A DNA stretch of 64,000 bases from an uncultured Roseateles sp. (GCF_963422335.1 NZ_OY729424.1:3596001-3660000); one strand, 5' to 3'. Positions 1-11,238 are shown, counted from the stretch's first letter. Made by a program: numbers and translations. Notes: a model not told the origin generated them from the letters alone.

Positions 1-2502
1 AATGGCTCGGGTCTGCTGAGCGGCACCGGCAGCCGGATCGAGCTGGTCGGCAATGGCACGGGCTCGCAGACGCAGCGCCTGCTGGTCGGCGACTGGGGCA
101 CCGGTGTGCTGACGGTGGCCGCCGGTGCGACGCTGGACACCAGCACGCAGAACAACGCCTGCCTGATCCAGTTCCACTACTGCGACTCCTTTGTCGGCGG
201 GGCGGCCGGTGACAATGCCACGCTGAACGTGACCGGCGCCGGCAGCCAGGTGCGCATCGGCAACCAGCTGTTCGTCGGCCATCCGGGTCTTGGCATCCAG
301 AACCTGGTGGGCTACACCTACGGCACGCCGGGTGCCACCGTGACGGCCAATGTCAATGTGCTGGCCGGAGCCGAGCTGAAGACCGACCGCGCCCAGATCG
401 GTACGCGGCAATGGGACAGCTCCAGCACCGGCTTCGAGCGCAGCGTCAGCAATGTGCTGATCAGTGGCACGGGCTCGCGCTGGGTGGTTGTTGGCGGGCA
501 GGCCTGGGACGCAGTCACAGGCGCCATCATCACCCCCGATGCCGGCATCTCGACCGCCAACGACCGCTATGCCGTGGCCAATATCGACATCCGTGATGGC
601 GGTCTGATGCGCTTCGAGGGCCCCGCCAATGCCTACAACTACCTCAATCTCTCCAGCGGCGGCCGCACCGACATGACCGTACGGGGCGCGGGGTCGATGA
701 TGGCCTTCATCGGCGACAACGGTGTGCTGCAGGTCGGCCGGGCGCTGGGCAGTGCGTCTCTGTCGGTGCTGAGCGGCGCCGAGGTCAATGGCGCCTGGTA
801 CACCTCGGTGGGCCGGGATGCCTCGTTTGGCGAATTGCTGATCGATGGCAGCGGCTCGCTGCTGTCGATGACGGGACTGTCGACGACGGCGGTGGCGGGG
901 GCGCAGCAGAACGCGATCATGGATATCGGCCGCAATGGCACCGGCGTGGTCAATGTTCGCAATGGCGGCCAGATCGTGTTCAACGCCACCGAGGCGCGCA
1001 CCAACGGGCCGCAGCTGAGCCTGGGCCGCGACGCGGCCTCTTCGGGCACCTTGAACATCGACGGTGCCGGTTCGGTGGTCAGCCTGAAGGCTGCTTCGGT
1101 GCTGGCCGGCGGCGGTCCGGGCGAAGCCTTCAATCCTCTGGTGCGTATCGGTCGCGAAGGCTCGGGTCAGCTGAGCATCACCAACGGCGGCAAACTGCTG
1201 ATGGAGGGCCAGGCGGTATCGACGGTCGCCAATTCGCGCAGCACCACCCTGTTGGTTGGCGGCATCTCGGACGTGCTGAATGGCGGGCGAGGCATTGCCC
1301 TGGTCTCGGGTGCCGGTTCCCAGATTGCGCTCAGCGGCAGCGATGCCTATATCGGCGTCGGCCATGGGCCGCAGAGCAATGGCCAGCTGACGGTGCAGAA
1401 CCAGGGGATGGTCAGCGCCACCAATATGAATGTCGGGCGGTCCGGCGGTGTGGGCGTGCTCAAGCTGGACGCCGCCACACTCAATCTGAGCGGGCAGCAG
1501 ACCGGCAACAACCTATCGGGTGCAGGCCTGAGCGTCGGGGTCGGCGGCGGCATAGGCGTGGCCACGATAGGCAATGGCAGCGTGGTGAACATCAGCAATA
1601 TGGGCTCCGCCGGCGCCAGCCTGAATCTGGGAGGGAGCGGCGTCTATCCGCTGGGCGATGGCAGCCTGACCCTGTCCGGCGGGTCGGCCATCCACATCAC
1701 GGCCGCGCCGGGGCTTGCGGCGATGAGTGTGGGCCGCGACGGCACGGCATTTGCCCGCGTGCGCGGCGGTAGCAGCATCGATCTGGGCGATGGATCGCTC
1801 TATGTCGGCCGGCTCACCGGCTCGGACGGCACCTTGATCATCAGCGAGAACTCGAGCATCACGGCCGGCTGGGTGGGCGTGGGCAGGCGCAAGATCACCG
1901 GCGGTGACACCGACGGCGGCAGCGCCACCATGGTCATCAACAACAGCGTCTTGACGGCACCGACCATCGTCATCGGTACCAACGGCTTCCTTGGCGGCAA
2001 TGGCACGATCAACGGCACCGTCACCAACTACGGCATCTTCAGCCCCGGCAATTCACCGGGCACCATGGTCATCAATGGCGCCTATTCGGCCGCGGCCGGC
2101 AGCCGGTTGATCATGGAGGTGGAGAGCGACGGCATGGGCGGTTTCAAGACCGACCAGGTGGTGTTCGGCGAGGGCTCGCTGCTGGACCTGTCGGCGCTCA
2201 AGGTCGAGTTCCGCTTTCTGGGCAACACCGATCCGAATGCCTTCAAGAGCAGCGGTGGTTTCGATGTCGACACCTTCTTCCGCTCGCGCGGTGCCGGTGG
2301 CGACAGCGACCTCGCTCACACCTTGTTTGCCACGGCCAGCTTCACGGCCCAGGCCGATCACTACGCGATCAGCAACTTCACGTTCAGTGCCGACGGCGGT
2401 GCTGCGTTCAGTGCGGTGCCGGTGCCGGAGCCCGGCGCCTGGGCACTGATGTTCAGCGGCCTGCTGTTGACCGCCTCGGCGGCACGGCGGCGCCGCCGCT
2501 GA
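1..2502 (+). CDS. Beta-helical PEP-CTERM exported protein (5' end missing)
   Basis: C-terminal 833 residues of a large exported protein. The frame is open from the first base, so the start lies outside the window. The visible part is a long run of Gly/Ser/Asn-rich units with recurring short patterns (VGR, GAGS, GSGS, NGG), the look of a parallel beta-helix passenger of autotransporter type. There is no beta-barrel translocator. Instead the protein ends with a PEP-CTERM sorting signal: VPVPEPGAWAL, a hydrophobic stretch and an arginine cluster. In bacteria with exosortase this tail is recognised and removed at the inner membrane, and the protein is then placed on the surface or in the matrix. 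No enzyme motif was seen. Its stop lies two bases from the convergent hemH stop. Confidence 0.8.
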   Translation, partial: NGSGLLSGTGSRIELVGNGTGSQTQRLLVGDWGTGVLTVAAGATLDTSTQNNACLIQFHYCDSFVGGAAGDNATLNVTGAGSQVRIGNQLFVGHPGLGIQNLVGYTYGTPGATVTANVNVLAGAELKTDRAQIGTRQWDSSSTGFERSVSNVLISGTGSRWVVVGGQAWDAVTGAIITPDAGISTANDRYAVANIDIRDGGLMRFEGPANAYNYLNLSSGGRTDMTVRGAGSMMAFIGDNGVLQVGRALGSASLSVLSGAEVNGAWYTSVGRDASFGELLIDGSGSLLSMTGLSTTAVAGAQQNAIMDIGRNGTGVVNVRNGGQIVFNATEARTNGPQLSLGRDAASSGTLNIDGAGSVVSLKAASVLAGGGPGEAFNPLVRIGREGSGQLSITNGGKLLMEGQAVSTVANSRSTTLLVGGISDVLNGGRGIALVSGAGSQIALSGSDAYIGVGHGPQSNGQLTVQNQGMVSATNMNVGRSGGVGVLKLDAATLNLSGQQTGNNLSGAGLSVGVGGGIGVATIGNGSVVNISNMGSAGASLNLGGSGVYPLGDGSLTLSGGSAIHITAAPGLAAMSVGRDGTAFARVRGGSSIDLGDGSLYVGRLTGSDGTLIISENSSITAGWVGVGRRKITGGDTDGGSATMVINNSVLTAPTIVIGTNGFLGGNGTINGTVTNYGIFSPGNSPGTMVINGAYSAAAGSRLIMEVESDGMGGFKTDQVVFGEGSLLDLSALKVEFRFLGNTDPNAFKSSGGFDVDTFFRSRGAGGDSDLAHTLFATASFTAQADHYAISNFTFSADGGAAFSAVPVPEPGAWALMFSGLLLTASAARRRRR

Positions 2503-2504
2503 GT

Positions 2505-3596
2505 TCAGCCAGCAGCGCCCAGCGCCAGCGCAGCCTCGCGTTGGCGCTGCAGGGCCGCCGCATCGGGCGCCACCTGCGTGGGCCAGCCCTGCAGATGGCG
2601 CTCGGCCAGCGAGGTGAGGGCGCGCATGCCGTCCGGCCTGTCGTTCAGGCAGGGGATGTAGTGGAAGGCCTTGCCGCCGGCGGCCAGGAAGGCTTCACGG
2701 GCTTCCTGGTTGATCTCTTCCAGTGTCTCCAGGCAGTCGGCGCTGAAGCCGGGGCAGATCACATCGACACGGGCCACGCCCTCCGAGGCCAGACGTTTGA
2801 GGCTGGGCTCGGTATAGGGCTCCAGCCACTTGGCCTTGCCGAAGCGGCTCTGGAAGGTCACCAGATACTGCTCCTTGCTCAGCCCCAGGGCCTCGGCCAG
2901 CAGGCGGCCGGTCTTCAGGCATTCGCAGTGATAGGGATCGCCCAGGGCCAGGGTGCGCGCCGGCATGCCGTGAAAGCTCATCACCAACCGGTCCGGCCGG
3001 CCCTCGCGCTCCCAGTGCTCGCGCACGCTGCCCGCCAGTGCGGCAATGAACTCGGGGTCGTCGTGGTAGCGGTTGACGAAGCGCAGCTCGGGGATGTTGC
3101 GGCGCTGGGCCGTCCACTGTGTCACCGCGTCTATGGTGCTGGCCGTGGTCGCGCCCGAATACTGTGGGTAGGCCGGCAGCACCAGCACACGGGTCACGCC
3201 CTGTGCGGCCAGTTCGTCCAGCACCTGCGGGATGCCCGGGTTGCCGTAGCGCATCGCACAGCGCACGGTCACCAGGTGGCCCCGCTCGCCCAGGTAGCCG
3301 CCCAGCAGCTTGGCCTGTCGCTCGGTCCAGACGCGCAGCGGTGAACCCTCCGGCATCCAGACGCTGGCGTACTTGGCCGCCGATTTGGCCGGCCTCACGC
3401 GCAGGATGATGCCGTGCAAGATCACCTTCCAGACGATGGCCGGAATCTCGACCACGCGGGTGTCGCTGAGGAACTGGGCCAGGTAGCGGCGCAGCGCCGG
3501 CGCTGTGGGCTCATCGGGTGTGCCCAGATTGCACAGCAGCACGGCGGTGCGCGGCGTCTGGCCGTGGGAAAAGGCGGGTTCGGGTTGATAGCGCAT
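2505..3596 (-). CDS. hemH: Ferrochelatase
   Basis: Inserts Fe(II) into protoporphyrin IX, the last step of protoheme synthesis. The 363-residue product has the family length. It carries the ferrochelatase signature around residues 206-225 (MSFHGMPART, then GDPYHCEC) with the metal-binding His at about 209, and the second conserved Glu near 290 in ICPGFSADCLETLEEI. The upstream ATG at 3680 would run into the cyclase gene, so I chose the ATG at 3596, just ahead of RYQPEPAFSHG and the conserved VLLCNLGTPDEP. It lies 16 bases below the cyclase stop and is probably cotranscribed with it. Confidence 0.95.
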   Translation of the reverse strand: MRYQPEPAFSHGQTPRTAVLLCNLGTPDEPTAPALRRYLAQFLSDTRVVEIPAIVWKVILHGIILRVRPAKSAAKYASVWMPEGSPLRVWTERQAKLLGGYLGERGHLVTVRCAMRYGNPGIPQVLDELAAQGVTRVLVLPAYPQYSGATTASTIDAVTQWTAQRRNIPELRFVNRYHDDPEFIAALAGSVREHWEREGRPDRLVMSFHGMPARTLALGDPYHCECLKTGRLLAEALGLSKEQYLVTFQSRFGKAKWLEPYTEPSLKRLASEGVARVDVICPGFSADCLETLEEINQEAREAFLAAGGKAFHYIPCLNDRPDGMRALTSLAERHLQGWPTQVAPDAAALQRQREAALALGAAG

Positions 3597-3612
3597 GAGC
3601 TTGGATAGGGGA

Positions 3613-4572
3613 TCAGCCGCGTCCGCTGAATTGTTGGCCGGGCTGGGTGTCGGCAAAGTGCAGCACCTCGAAGCGCACACAGGGTGCGCTGAGCTCGGTT
3701 GGCGGGCTGCCCAGACCGATCACGCCCTGACCATGCAAGGTGCAGCTGCCGCGCCTGAGATTGAGGATTTCTCCACCATCGCCAAAGCGCACATAGGTGC
3801 CGTTGTAGCTGAGGTCGGTCAGCGAAAAGGTATTGCCGTGCCAGTCGATACGGGCATGCGAGCGCGACACGCGGGCGTCGGTGATGCAGTAGGTGGCCTG
3901 CACGCTGCGGCCCAGCACGATGGGCATCGAGGTGGCGTCAAACACGCGGTCCAGGTCTAGCCAGACCAGGCGTATGCCATCGGGTTCGGCCGAGCGGACG
4001 ACTTCGCCAAACTGGGTGGCGGCGACGTCGCCGCCGTTCGAGGTGTCCAGCACCAGCACGTGGATGGACTCGACGCGGCCACGCAGGGTGATGCGGTCCA
4101 GGCTGCGAAAGTGCCCGTGCTGGGCCTTGGGCAGGCCGTCCAGCACCTCGCCGGTGATCAGGGTCTCGTTGTCGCCGGCGTGGTCGAGCAGGCGGGCCGC
4201 CACATTGACGGCGTCACCGAAGCAGTCGCCGGCCATCTCGACCACCTCGCCGCGGGCCAGGGCGACCTGCAGCTTCATGCCCTTGAGCGCCTTGGAGGCG
4301 CCACGCTGCTTGCCGCGCAAGACCATGCGCTGCAAGGCCTCGTGCATCATCGCGGCGGACTTCAAACCCTCGGGCGGCGTGGCGAAGATGGCCATCAAGC
4401 CATCGCCCAGGGTCTTGACCAGGGTGCCACCGCACTTGCCCACCGCCTCGCTGACCTGCTTGACGGTCTGCGTCACCACGGCCGTGGCCTCGGCATTGCC
4501 CAGCGACTCGTAAAGCGCCGTGCTGCCGCGCAGGTCGGCAAACAAGACGGTGCGCTCCCGTATCAGGGTCAT
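3613..4572 (-). CDS. Class III adenylate/guanylate cyclase with C-terminal FHA domain
   Basis: Two-domain signalling protein of 319 residues. Residues 5-180 form a class III nucleotide cyclase catalytic domain. The two metal-binding aspartates are in FADLRGST (D13) and TLGDGLMAIF (D57), spaced as in the family, and a GDAVNVAARL helix follows. Residues 215-310 form an FHA domain (LGRS, then VSRSHARI, then LSYNGTYVR), which binds phosphothreonine peptides. The product should therefore be a cyclic nucleotide made under control of, or delivered to, a phosphorylated partner. Substrate choice (cAMP or cGMP) cannot be read safely. The start at 4572 (MTLIRERTVLF) sits directly before the catalytic domain; an ATG at 4647 would add 25 residues overlapping the rpoD terminator. 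Two Ser/Thr-kinase-like proteins are encoded at 40.2-44.6 kb but no kinase is adjacent. Confidence 0.88.
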   Translation of the reverse strand: MTLIRERTVLFADLRGSTALYESLGNAEATAVVTQTVKQVSEAVGKCGGTLVKTLGDGLMAIFATPPEGLKSAAMMHEALQRMVLRGKQRGASKALKGMKLQVALARGEVVEMAGDCFGDAVNVAARLLDHAGDNETLITGEVLDGLPKAQHGHFRSLDRITLRGRVESIHVLVLDTSNGGDVAATQFGEVVRSAEPDGIRLVWLDLDRVFDATSMPIVLGRSVQATYCITDARVSRSHARIDWHGNTFSLTDLSYNGTYVRFGDGGEILNLRRGSCTLHGQGVIGLGSPPTELSAPCVRFEVLHFADTQPGQQFSGRG

Positions 4573-4649
4573 GAGTGAAGGTTTGGGCTGAGAACTATGG
4601 CTCAGTGTAGCGCCCGCCGGTGACGGCAGATGACGCTGCGCGCACATGA

Positions 4650-4677
4650 AAAAAGGCCGGCGTTGCGGCCGGCCTTT
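4650..4677 (-). terminator. Rho-independent terminator of rpoD
   Basis: A perfect 10-bp inverted repeat (AAAGGCCGGC at 4652-4661, GCCGGCCTTT at 4668-4677) with a 6-base loop. Read on the minus strand the stem is followed by a run of six T. It lies 23 bases past the rpoD stop codon. Confidence 0.85.
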
Positions 4678-4699
4678 GATGCAGAGTGCATGCGCAGTA

Positions 4700-6904
<2,205 letters not shown>

Positions 6905-7267
6905 GCAAGTCCTCAAGTGCTTAGGGGCGGGGCAAGGCCAGTGTCAACAGATGGCATCAAAAAACAGCAAATCAATGCCGAATTCCATGTGTTTCAGCGA
7001 CAGCTGGGCAGGCCGTGCTCACGGCCGACGAGCGGACGTGTGGCACAGCGCCGGAAGCGGGCAAGCTGAGGGTGATCGTTTGTGGAGTGCAGCCCTTGCG
7101 GGTATCGGTTGGCCTATCAACCCATTGAAGGGTACCCAGGGTCAGTGGGTGGCCGGGGACCGGAGGTACTGCCGTCACTCTTGCCGCGCGTAACAACCCT
7201 CGATTATCGCTGAAGAGTTGAGGGTTTTCAAAGAATTAGCGGAAATATTGTCGATTTGCCGCGGCAT
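6905..7267. other. Intergenic region between dnaG and rpoD: long rpoD leader
   Basis: A stretch of 363 bases with no convincing gene on either strand. It holds the rpoD promoter at 7203-7231, which leaves a leader of about 290 bases before the rpoD start. No riboswitch, tRNA or conserved RNA motif was recognised in the leader. The short open frames here have no ribosome-binding site and no recognisable protein. Confidence 0.6.
7203..7231 (-). promoter_or_regulatory. Sigma-70 promoter of rpoD
   Basis: On the minus strand: -35 TTGAAA (7226-7231), a 17-base spacer, -10 GATAAT (7203-7208). Expected transcription start is near 7196. It overlaps the arms of a short inverted repeat (AACCCTC at 7195-7201 and GAGGGTT from about 7220). 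It reads toward rpoD and lies just past the dnaG stop, so rpoD need not depend on dnaG transcription. Confidence 0.7.
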
Positions 7268-9229
7268 TCAGCTCGGATTCGCGTTGCTGGCCGACAGGAG
7301 CAGGGCCTTGATCTGCTCCTGCACCTGCTTGTAGCGGGCCATCGCCTCGGGTTCGCTGGCCCGGGCGGCCAGCGCGGCGGCCTCCAGGCGCAGCAGCTCG
7401 ACCCACAGCCGGTTCATGACCTGGCGCAGATCGGCAAAGCCGTGTTCGTCCTGGGCCGCCATGGCCTTCATGATGCGCTGGGCCGCGCGCTGCAACTTTG
7501 CATCCGCCTCGATGTCAGCTTGCATCGCGCTCCAAGCCTCGGGACCGTGGTCCACCAGGCGACGCTCCAGCCAGGCGATCAGCGCGCCATGCTCGCCGGG
7601 CAGCTCGTGCAGCAGCTGATGGTCATCGGCATTGAGCTGGTCCCACCAGTCGCTGTGCAGCAGCAGCATGCGCACTGCGTTGTCGGCCGGGCCGTCGGGC
7701 TCGACCCGGGGCGACTGGGGCGGCAGCGGGGCCTCGCCGCGGTCGCGCCACTTGCCCTTGCCTTGCCATTTGCCCTGTCCGCCGCCGGGTTTGGGGGTCC
7801 AGGGTTGGTCGCGGCGCGGGGCGCGCGGCGCGCTCGGAACGCCGTGATCCACATAGTCGTCGAAGGGCGGCGGCTCGCCGATGTAGTCAGGCTCGTCGCT
7901 GCGTTGCCTGGCCTCGCTCGCGCCGGTGCCGCCCTGCCACTGCTGCATCAGCTCGGCCTCGGGCAGCTGGGCCAGCTTGGCGATCTCGCCGATCAAGAGG
8001 CGCTTCAGTCCGCCGGCGGGCAGGGAGGCCCACAGCGGCTTCACATTCGCCAGCAGCCGGGCGCGGCCCTCGGCGCTGTCCATCGCGCAGCCCTCGCTGG
8101 CCACTTCCAGCAACTGCTTGGACAGCGGCATGGCCTGCTCCACGCAGCGCTCGAAGGCCTCGGGGCCCAGTTCGCGGATATAGGAGTCGGGGTCGTGCTC
8201 GGTGGGCAGGAACAGAAAGCGCACCGTGCGGGTGTCGGTGGCAAAGGGCAGGGCGGCTTCCAGCGCGCGGCCGGCGGCGCGCCGACCCGCGGCGTCGCCA
8301 TCGAAGCTGAAGACAATCGATTCGGTGAAGCGGAACAGCTTTTGCACATGCTCGGGGCCGCAGGCCGTGCCCAGGGTGGCCACGGCGTTCGGGAAGCCCC
8401 ATTGCGCCAGGGCCACCACGTCCATATAGCCCTCGACGACCAGGGCATAGCCCTTGGCGCGCAGGCCCTGGCGGGCCTCGAACAGGCCGTAGAGCTCGCG
8501 GCCCTTGCTGAACACCGGGGTTTCCGGCGAGTTCAGGTATTTGGGCTCGCCCTTGTCGAGCACACGGCCGCCAAAGCCGATCACATCGCCCTGCACGCTG
8601 CGTATCGGGAACATGATGCGGTCGCGGAAGCGGTCGTAGCGCCGCTGCTCGGCGGCATCCTCGCCCTGCACGATCACCAGGCCGGCCTCGGCCAGCAGCG
8701 GGTCGTCATAGGCCGGGTAGACGCTGGCCAAGCCGCGCCAGCCCTCGGGCGCATAGCCCATGCCGAAGCGGGCGGCAATCTCGCCGGTCAGGCCGCGCTT
8801 CTTCAGATAGTCGATCGCGCGCGGTGTTTCCTTCAGCTGACGGCGGTAGTGGTCACCGGCACGCTCCAGTACTTCGCTGAGCGTCGCCTGCTTCTGCTTC
8901 TGCTGGGCCGCCTGCTCGCGCTCCTCGGGGGAGCGCTCTTCTTCGGGCACCACCATGCCGGCCTGCTGGGCCAGATCCTTGACCGCCTCGACGAAGCCCA
9001 GGCCGCTGTGCTCCATCAAAAAGCCGATGGCATTGCCGTGCACGCCGCAGCCGAAGCAGTGGTAGGTCTGGCGCGTCGGGCTGACGATGAAGCTGGGCGA
9101 CTTTTCGCCGTGGAAGGGGCACAGGCCCTTGTGGTTGATGCCCGCCTTCTTCAGTTCGACATGGCGGCCGACGACCTCGACGATGTCGATGCGGGAAATC
9201 AGGTCCTGGATAAAGCCGGGTGGGATCAC
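7268..9229 (-). CDS. dnaG: DNA primase DnaG
   Basis: Makes RNA primers at the replication fork. The 653-residue product has a CHC2 zinc-binding domain at the start (C37-P-F-H40 and C58-F-G-C61), the RNA polymerase core with the TOPRIM segment (VVEGYMDVVALAQWG, later SFDGDAAGRRAAGRALE), and a C-terminal helicase-binding region rich in Ala, Leu and Glu after a Pro/Arg-rich linker at about 470-540. The ATG at 9229 gives MIPPGFIQDLISRIDIVEVV, the usual beginning of the family. rpsU, often upstream of dnaG, is absent here; an H-NS-like gene precedes it instead. Confidence 0.97.
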   Translation of the reverse strand: MIPPGFIQDLISRIDIVEVVGRHVELKKAGINHKGLCPFHGEKSPSFIVSPTRQTYHCFGCGVHGNAIGFLMEHSGLGFVEAVKDLAQQAGMVVPEEERSPEEREQAAQQKQKQATLSEVLERAGDHYRRQLKETPRAIDYLKKRGLTGEIAARFGMGYAPEGWRGLASVYPAYDDPLLAEAGLVIVQGEDAAEQRRYDRFRDRIMFPIRSVQGDVIGFGGRVLDKGEPKYLNSPETPVFSKGRELYGLFEARQGLRAKGYALVVEGYMDVVALAQWGFPNAVATLGTACGPEHVQKLFRFTESIVFSFDGDAAGRRAAGRALEAALPFATDTRTVRFLFLPTEHDPDSYIRELGPEAFERCVEQAMPLSKQLLEVASEGCAMDSAEGRARLLANVKPLWASLPAGGLKRLLIGEIAKLAQLPEAELMQQWQGGTGASEARQRSDEPDYIGEPPPFDDYVDHGVPSAPRAPRRDQPWTPKPGGGQGKWQGKGKWRDRGEAPLPPQSPRVEPDGPADNAVRMLLLHSDWWDQLNADDHQLLHELPGEHGALIAWLERRLVDHGPEAWSAMQADIEADAKLQRAAQRIMKAMAAQDEHGFADLRQVMNRLWVELLRLEAAALAARASEPEAMARYKQVQEQIKALLLSASNANPS

Positions 9230-9289
9230 GGGAGGAGTCTACTGCCCGTCGGTGCGTGGCTTGAACGGCGACGAAGCGCGCGACAACAA

Positions 9290-9317
9290 ACAAAAAGGCC
9301 ACCGCTAGGGTGGCCTT
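9290..9317 (-). terminator. Rho-independent terminator after the H-NS-like gene
   Basis: Inverted repeat AAGGCCACC (9295-9303) and GGTGGCCTT (9309-9317) with a 5-base loop. On the minus strand the stem runs into TTTTTGTTTGTT. It lies 20 bases past the stop of the H-NS-like gene and about 60 bases ahead of dnaG, so dnaG transcription should start separately or by read-through. Confidence 0.8.
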
Positions 9318-9337
9318 GGTGCAAGGGGGCGGGCAGA

Positions 9338-9634
9338 TCAGACGGCGAAATCGTCCAGTTTGGCGCCGGCGCCTATGGCCGCTTTCAACCACTTCGGTTG
9401 CAGGCCGCGGCCGCTCCAGGATTCCCCGGTGGACTTGTTGCGATACTTGGCCGCAACCTTGGAAACCTTTTCCACTTTCGGCGCCTTGGTGCTCAGGTCG
9501 GCAATCGTCAAGCCATATTCGGACATCAAGGTCTTGACTTTGGCAATTGCGTCGCTGCGTTCACGCGAGGTGGTTTCCTGAATTTGCTGATCCAGGGCGG
9601 CCCGCTGGGCCAAAAGGTCTTTCAAAGATGCCAT
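9338..9634 (-). CDS. H-NS family nucleoid-associated protein
   Basis: A small DNA-binding protein of 98 residues of the H-NS/BpH3 type common in Burkholderiales. It has an N-terminal coiled coil (about 1-45: LKDLLAQRAALDQQIQETTS) for oligomer formation and a C-terminal H-NS DNA-binding domain with the motif KYRNKSTGESWSGRGLQPKW at about 65-84. Such proteins bind curved AT-rich DNA and silence transcription. The ATG at 9634 is preceded by GAGGAAA at good spacing, which decides the start over an in-frame ATG at 9664. The gene has its own promoter and terminator. Confidence 0.93.
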   Translation of the reverse strand: MASLKDLLAQRAALDQQIQETTSRERSDAIAKVKTLMSEYGLTIADLSTKAPKVEKVSKVAAKYRNKSTGESWSGRGLQPKWLKAAIGAGAKLDDFAV

Positions 9635-9684
9635 CGTGCGTTTCCTCGGTAGGTTTCGGGCCAAACCCAGTATGGGACGCCTTG

Positions 9685-9714
9685 ATTATAGGCATAAGCC
9701 TATCTATTTGCCTA
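9685..9714 (-). promoter_or_regulatory. Probable promoter of the H-NS-like gene
   Basis: On the minus strand: perfect -10 TATAAT (9685-9690) and -35-like TAGGCA (9709-9714) with an 18-base spacer. A short inverted repeat (ATAGGC/GCCTAT, 9688-9703) overlaps the -10, so it could be an operator, perhaps for autoregulation. The leader would be about 45 bases. Confidence 0.5.
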
Positions 9715-9812
9715 CCAACGGTATTCGCGACGATATTCGCCCGGCCGTGAATTGCATCACGACCGGGTTTTTGCCAAAACTCCGCTGCGTGATAGAGGGG
9801 CCGGCAAAAAAA

Positions 9813-10868
9813 TCATTTGTAACCGACACGGTCAAGCAATTGCTGGACCTTGGCTTGATTGCGCCCGACCACGGCCGACGGTATGGTTTCGCTCTTGAAG
9901 TTGCCGAGCGCCTGCAGTGCCGGGTTGGCGACCTTGGTGTCGGTCACGGCCGGCCATTCGTTGTTGCCGTTGGCGAAATAGGCCTGCGCCTCGGGGCTGC
10001 TCAGGTATTCGAGAAACTTGACGGCGTTGTCACGATTCTTGGCGTGCCTGGCCACCGCGCCACCAGCGATATTGATATGCGTGCCCCAGGAATTCTGGTT
10101 GGGGAAGACGACGCCGATCTTTTCGACCGCCGTGCGGTCTTCAGGCTTGGTCGAGCGCATCATGCGCGCCAGGTAATAGGTGTTGGTCAGGGCAATGCCG
10201 CATTCGCCGCTGGCCACGGCCTTGATCTGGTCGGTATCTCCGCCCTTGGGCTCGCGTGCCATATTCGCCACCATACCCTTGAGCCATTGCTCGGTGCGCT
10301 CGGCGCCCATATGTTCAAGCACGGCGCCAAACAGCGACAGGTTGTAGGGATGTGAGCCACCGCGTGTGCACAGCTTGCCCTTGTTCTTGGGGTCGCCGAG
10401 TTCCTCGTAGGTATCGACGTTTTCGCGGTTGACACTGAGTTTGTTGTAGACGATCACGCGAGCGCGGGTCGAGAAACCAAACCAGGCCGAACCCTGGCCG
10501 CTGTCGGTGGCGCGTAGCTGGGCTGGTATCCGCGACTCCAGCACACTGGATTTGATGGGCAGGAAGAGACCGTCGGTTTCGGCGCGCCACAGGCGAGCGG
10601 CGTCGACCAGCAAGATCACATCGGCCGGGCTGGATGCGCCCTCGCTTTGCAGCCGGGCCAGCAAACCGGCGTCGTCGGTATCGACGCGGTTGATCTGGAT
10701 GCCGGTGGCCTTGGTGAAATTCGAGTACAGCGCCTCGTCGGTCTGGTAGTGCCGTGCGGAATAGAGATTCAGCACCTTGTCCTGCGCCTGGGCGCCCAGC
10801 GTCGTGGTGGCCAGGGCGATACAAGAAATGGCTGCGCGCAGCAGGGTATTGAGACGAGGACTGGTCAT
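9813..10868 (-). CDS. Iron(III)-type ABC transporter substrate-binding protein (FbpA/FutA-like)
   Basis: Periplasmic binding protein of 351 residues from the ferric-iron branch of the type II fold. A Sec signal peptide is visible (TLLRAAISCIALATTTLGAQAQ, cut before DKVLNLYSARHY). The opening YSARHYQTDEALYSNFTKAT and the later FPNQNSWGTHINIAGGAVARHAKN are typical of iron binders of the FbpA/FutA/IdiA group; the paired tyrosines near NTYYLARMM fit iron coordination. No permease or ATPase gene is adjacent, so it is an orphan here. A GAATGATTC half-palindrome about 55 bases upstream of the start resembles part of a Fur box but is weak. Confidence 0.85.
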   Translation of the reverse strand: MTSPRLNTLLRAAISCIALATTTLGAQAQDKVLNLYSARHYQTDEALYSNFTKATGIQINRVDTDDAGLLARLQSEGASSPADVILLVDAARLWRAETDGLFLPIKSSVLESRIPAQLRATDSGQGSAWFGFSTRARVIVYNKLSVNRENVDTYEELGDPKNKGKLCTRGGSHPYNLSLFGAVLEHMGAERTEQWLKGMVANMAREPKGGDTDQIKAVASGECGIALTNTYYLARMMRSTKPEDRTAVEKIGVVFPNQNSWGTHINIAGGAVARHAKNRDNAVKFLEYLSSPEAQAYFANGNNEWPAVTDTKVANPALQALGNFKSETIPSAVVGRNQAKVQQLLDRVGYK

Positions 10869-10965
10869 GCTGACTCCGTAGGCCTACACAGGGTTGAAGG
10901 CCTGGAGTCTAGCATCAAACAAGAATGATTCGCGTTACCGAAACTTGTCCTGCATCAAGCTTGGG

Positions 10966-11238
10966 TCAGGCGGCGGGCGGCACATAGCCGGCCGGTTTGT
11001 CGGCGCCTTCGCCGAAGAAGAACTGCTCCATCTGGCGCGCCAGATACTGGCGGGCGCGGGCATCGGCCAGATTCAGCCGGTTTTCATTCACCAGCATGGT
11101 CTGGTGGCGCAGCCACAGCTGCCAGGCTTCCTTGCAGACGTTGTTGTAGATGCGCGCGCCCAGTTCGCCGGGGTAGGGGGCGAAATCCAGGCCTTCGCCT
11201 TCTTTCTTCAGATGAACACATTGCACGATGCGGGCCAT
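10966..11238 (-). CDS. YggX-type iron-trafficking / Fe-S protection protein
   Basis: A 90-residue protein matching the YggX family along its length: starts MARIVQCVHLKKEGEGLDF, then PYPGELGARIYNNVCKEAW, then LVNENRLNLADARARQYL and an acidic Phe-rich tail (EQFFFGEGA). The family protects labile Fe-S clusters from oxidation and supports iron movement; Cys7 is the conserved cysteine. The ATG at 11238 has AAGGAAG eight bases upstream. The iron-type binding protein is next downstream, giving a loose iron theme. Confidence 0.93.
   Translation of the reverse strand: MARIVQCVHLKKEGEGLDFAPYPGELGARIYNNVCKEAWQLWLRHQTMLVNENRLNLADARARQYLARQMEQFFFGEGADKPAGYVPPAA

Noticed and set aside
6919..6943. TTGACA on the minus strand close to the rpoD start
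   Set aside because: Any -10 at normal spacing would fall on the ribosome-binding site, leaving almost no leader; the 7203-7231 promoter is better.
10917..10935. Fur-box-like sequence upstream of the iron-type binding protein
   Set aside because: Only the GAATGATTC core is palindromic; agreement with the 19-bp consensus is weak, so I did not list it as a feature.
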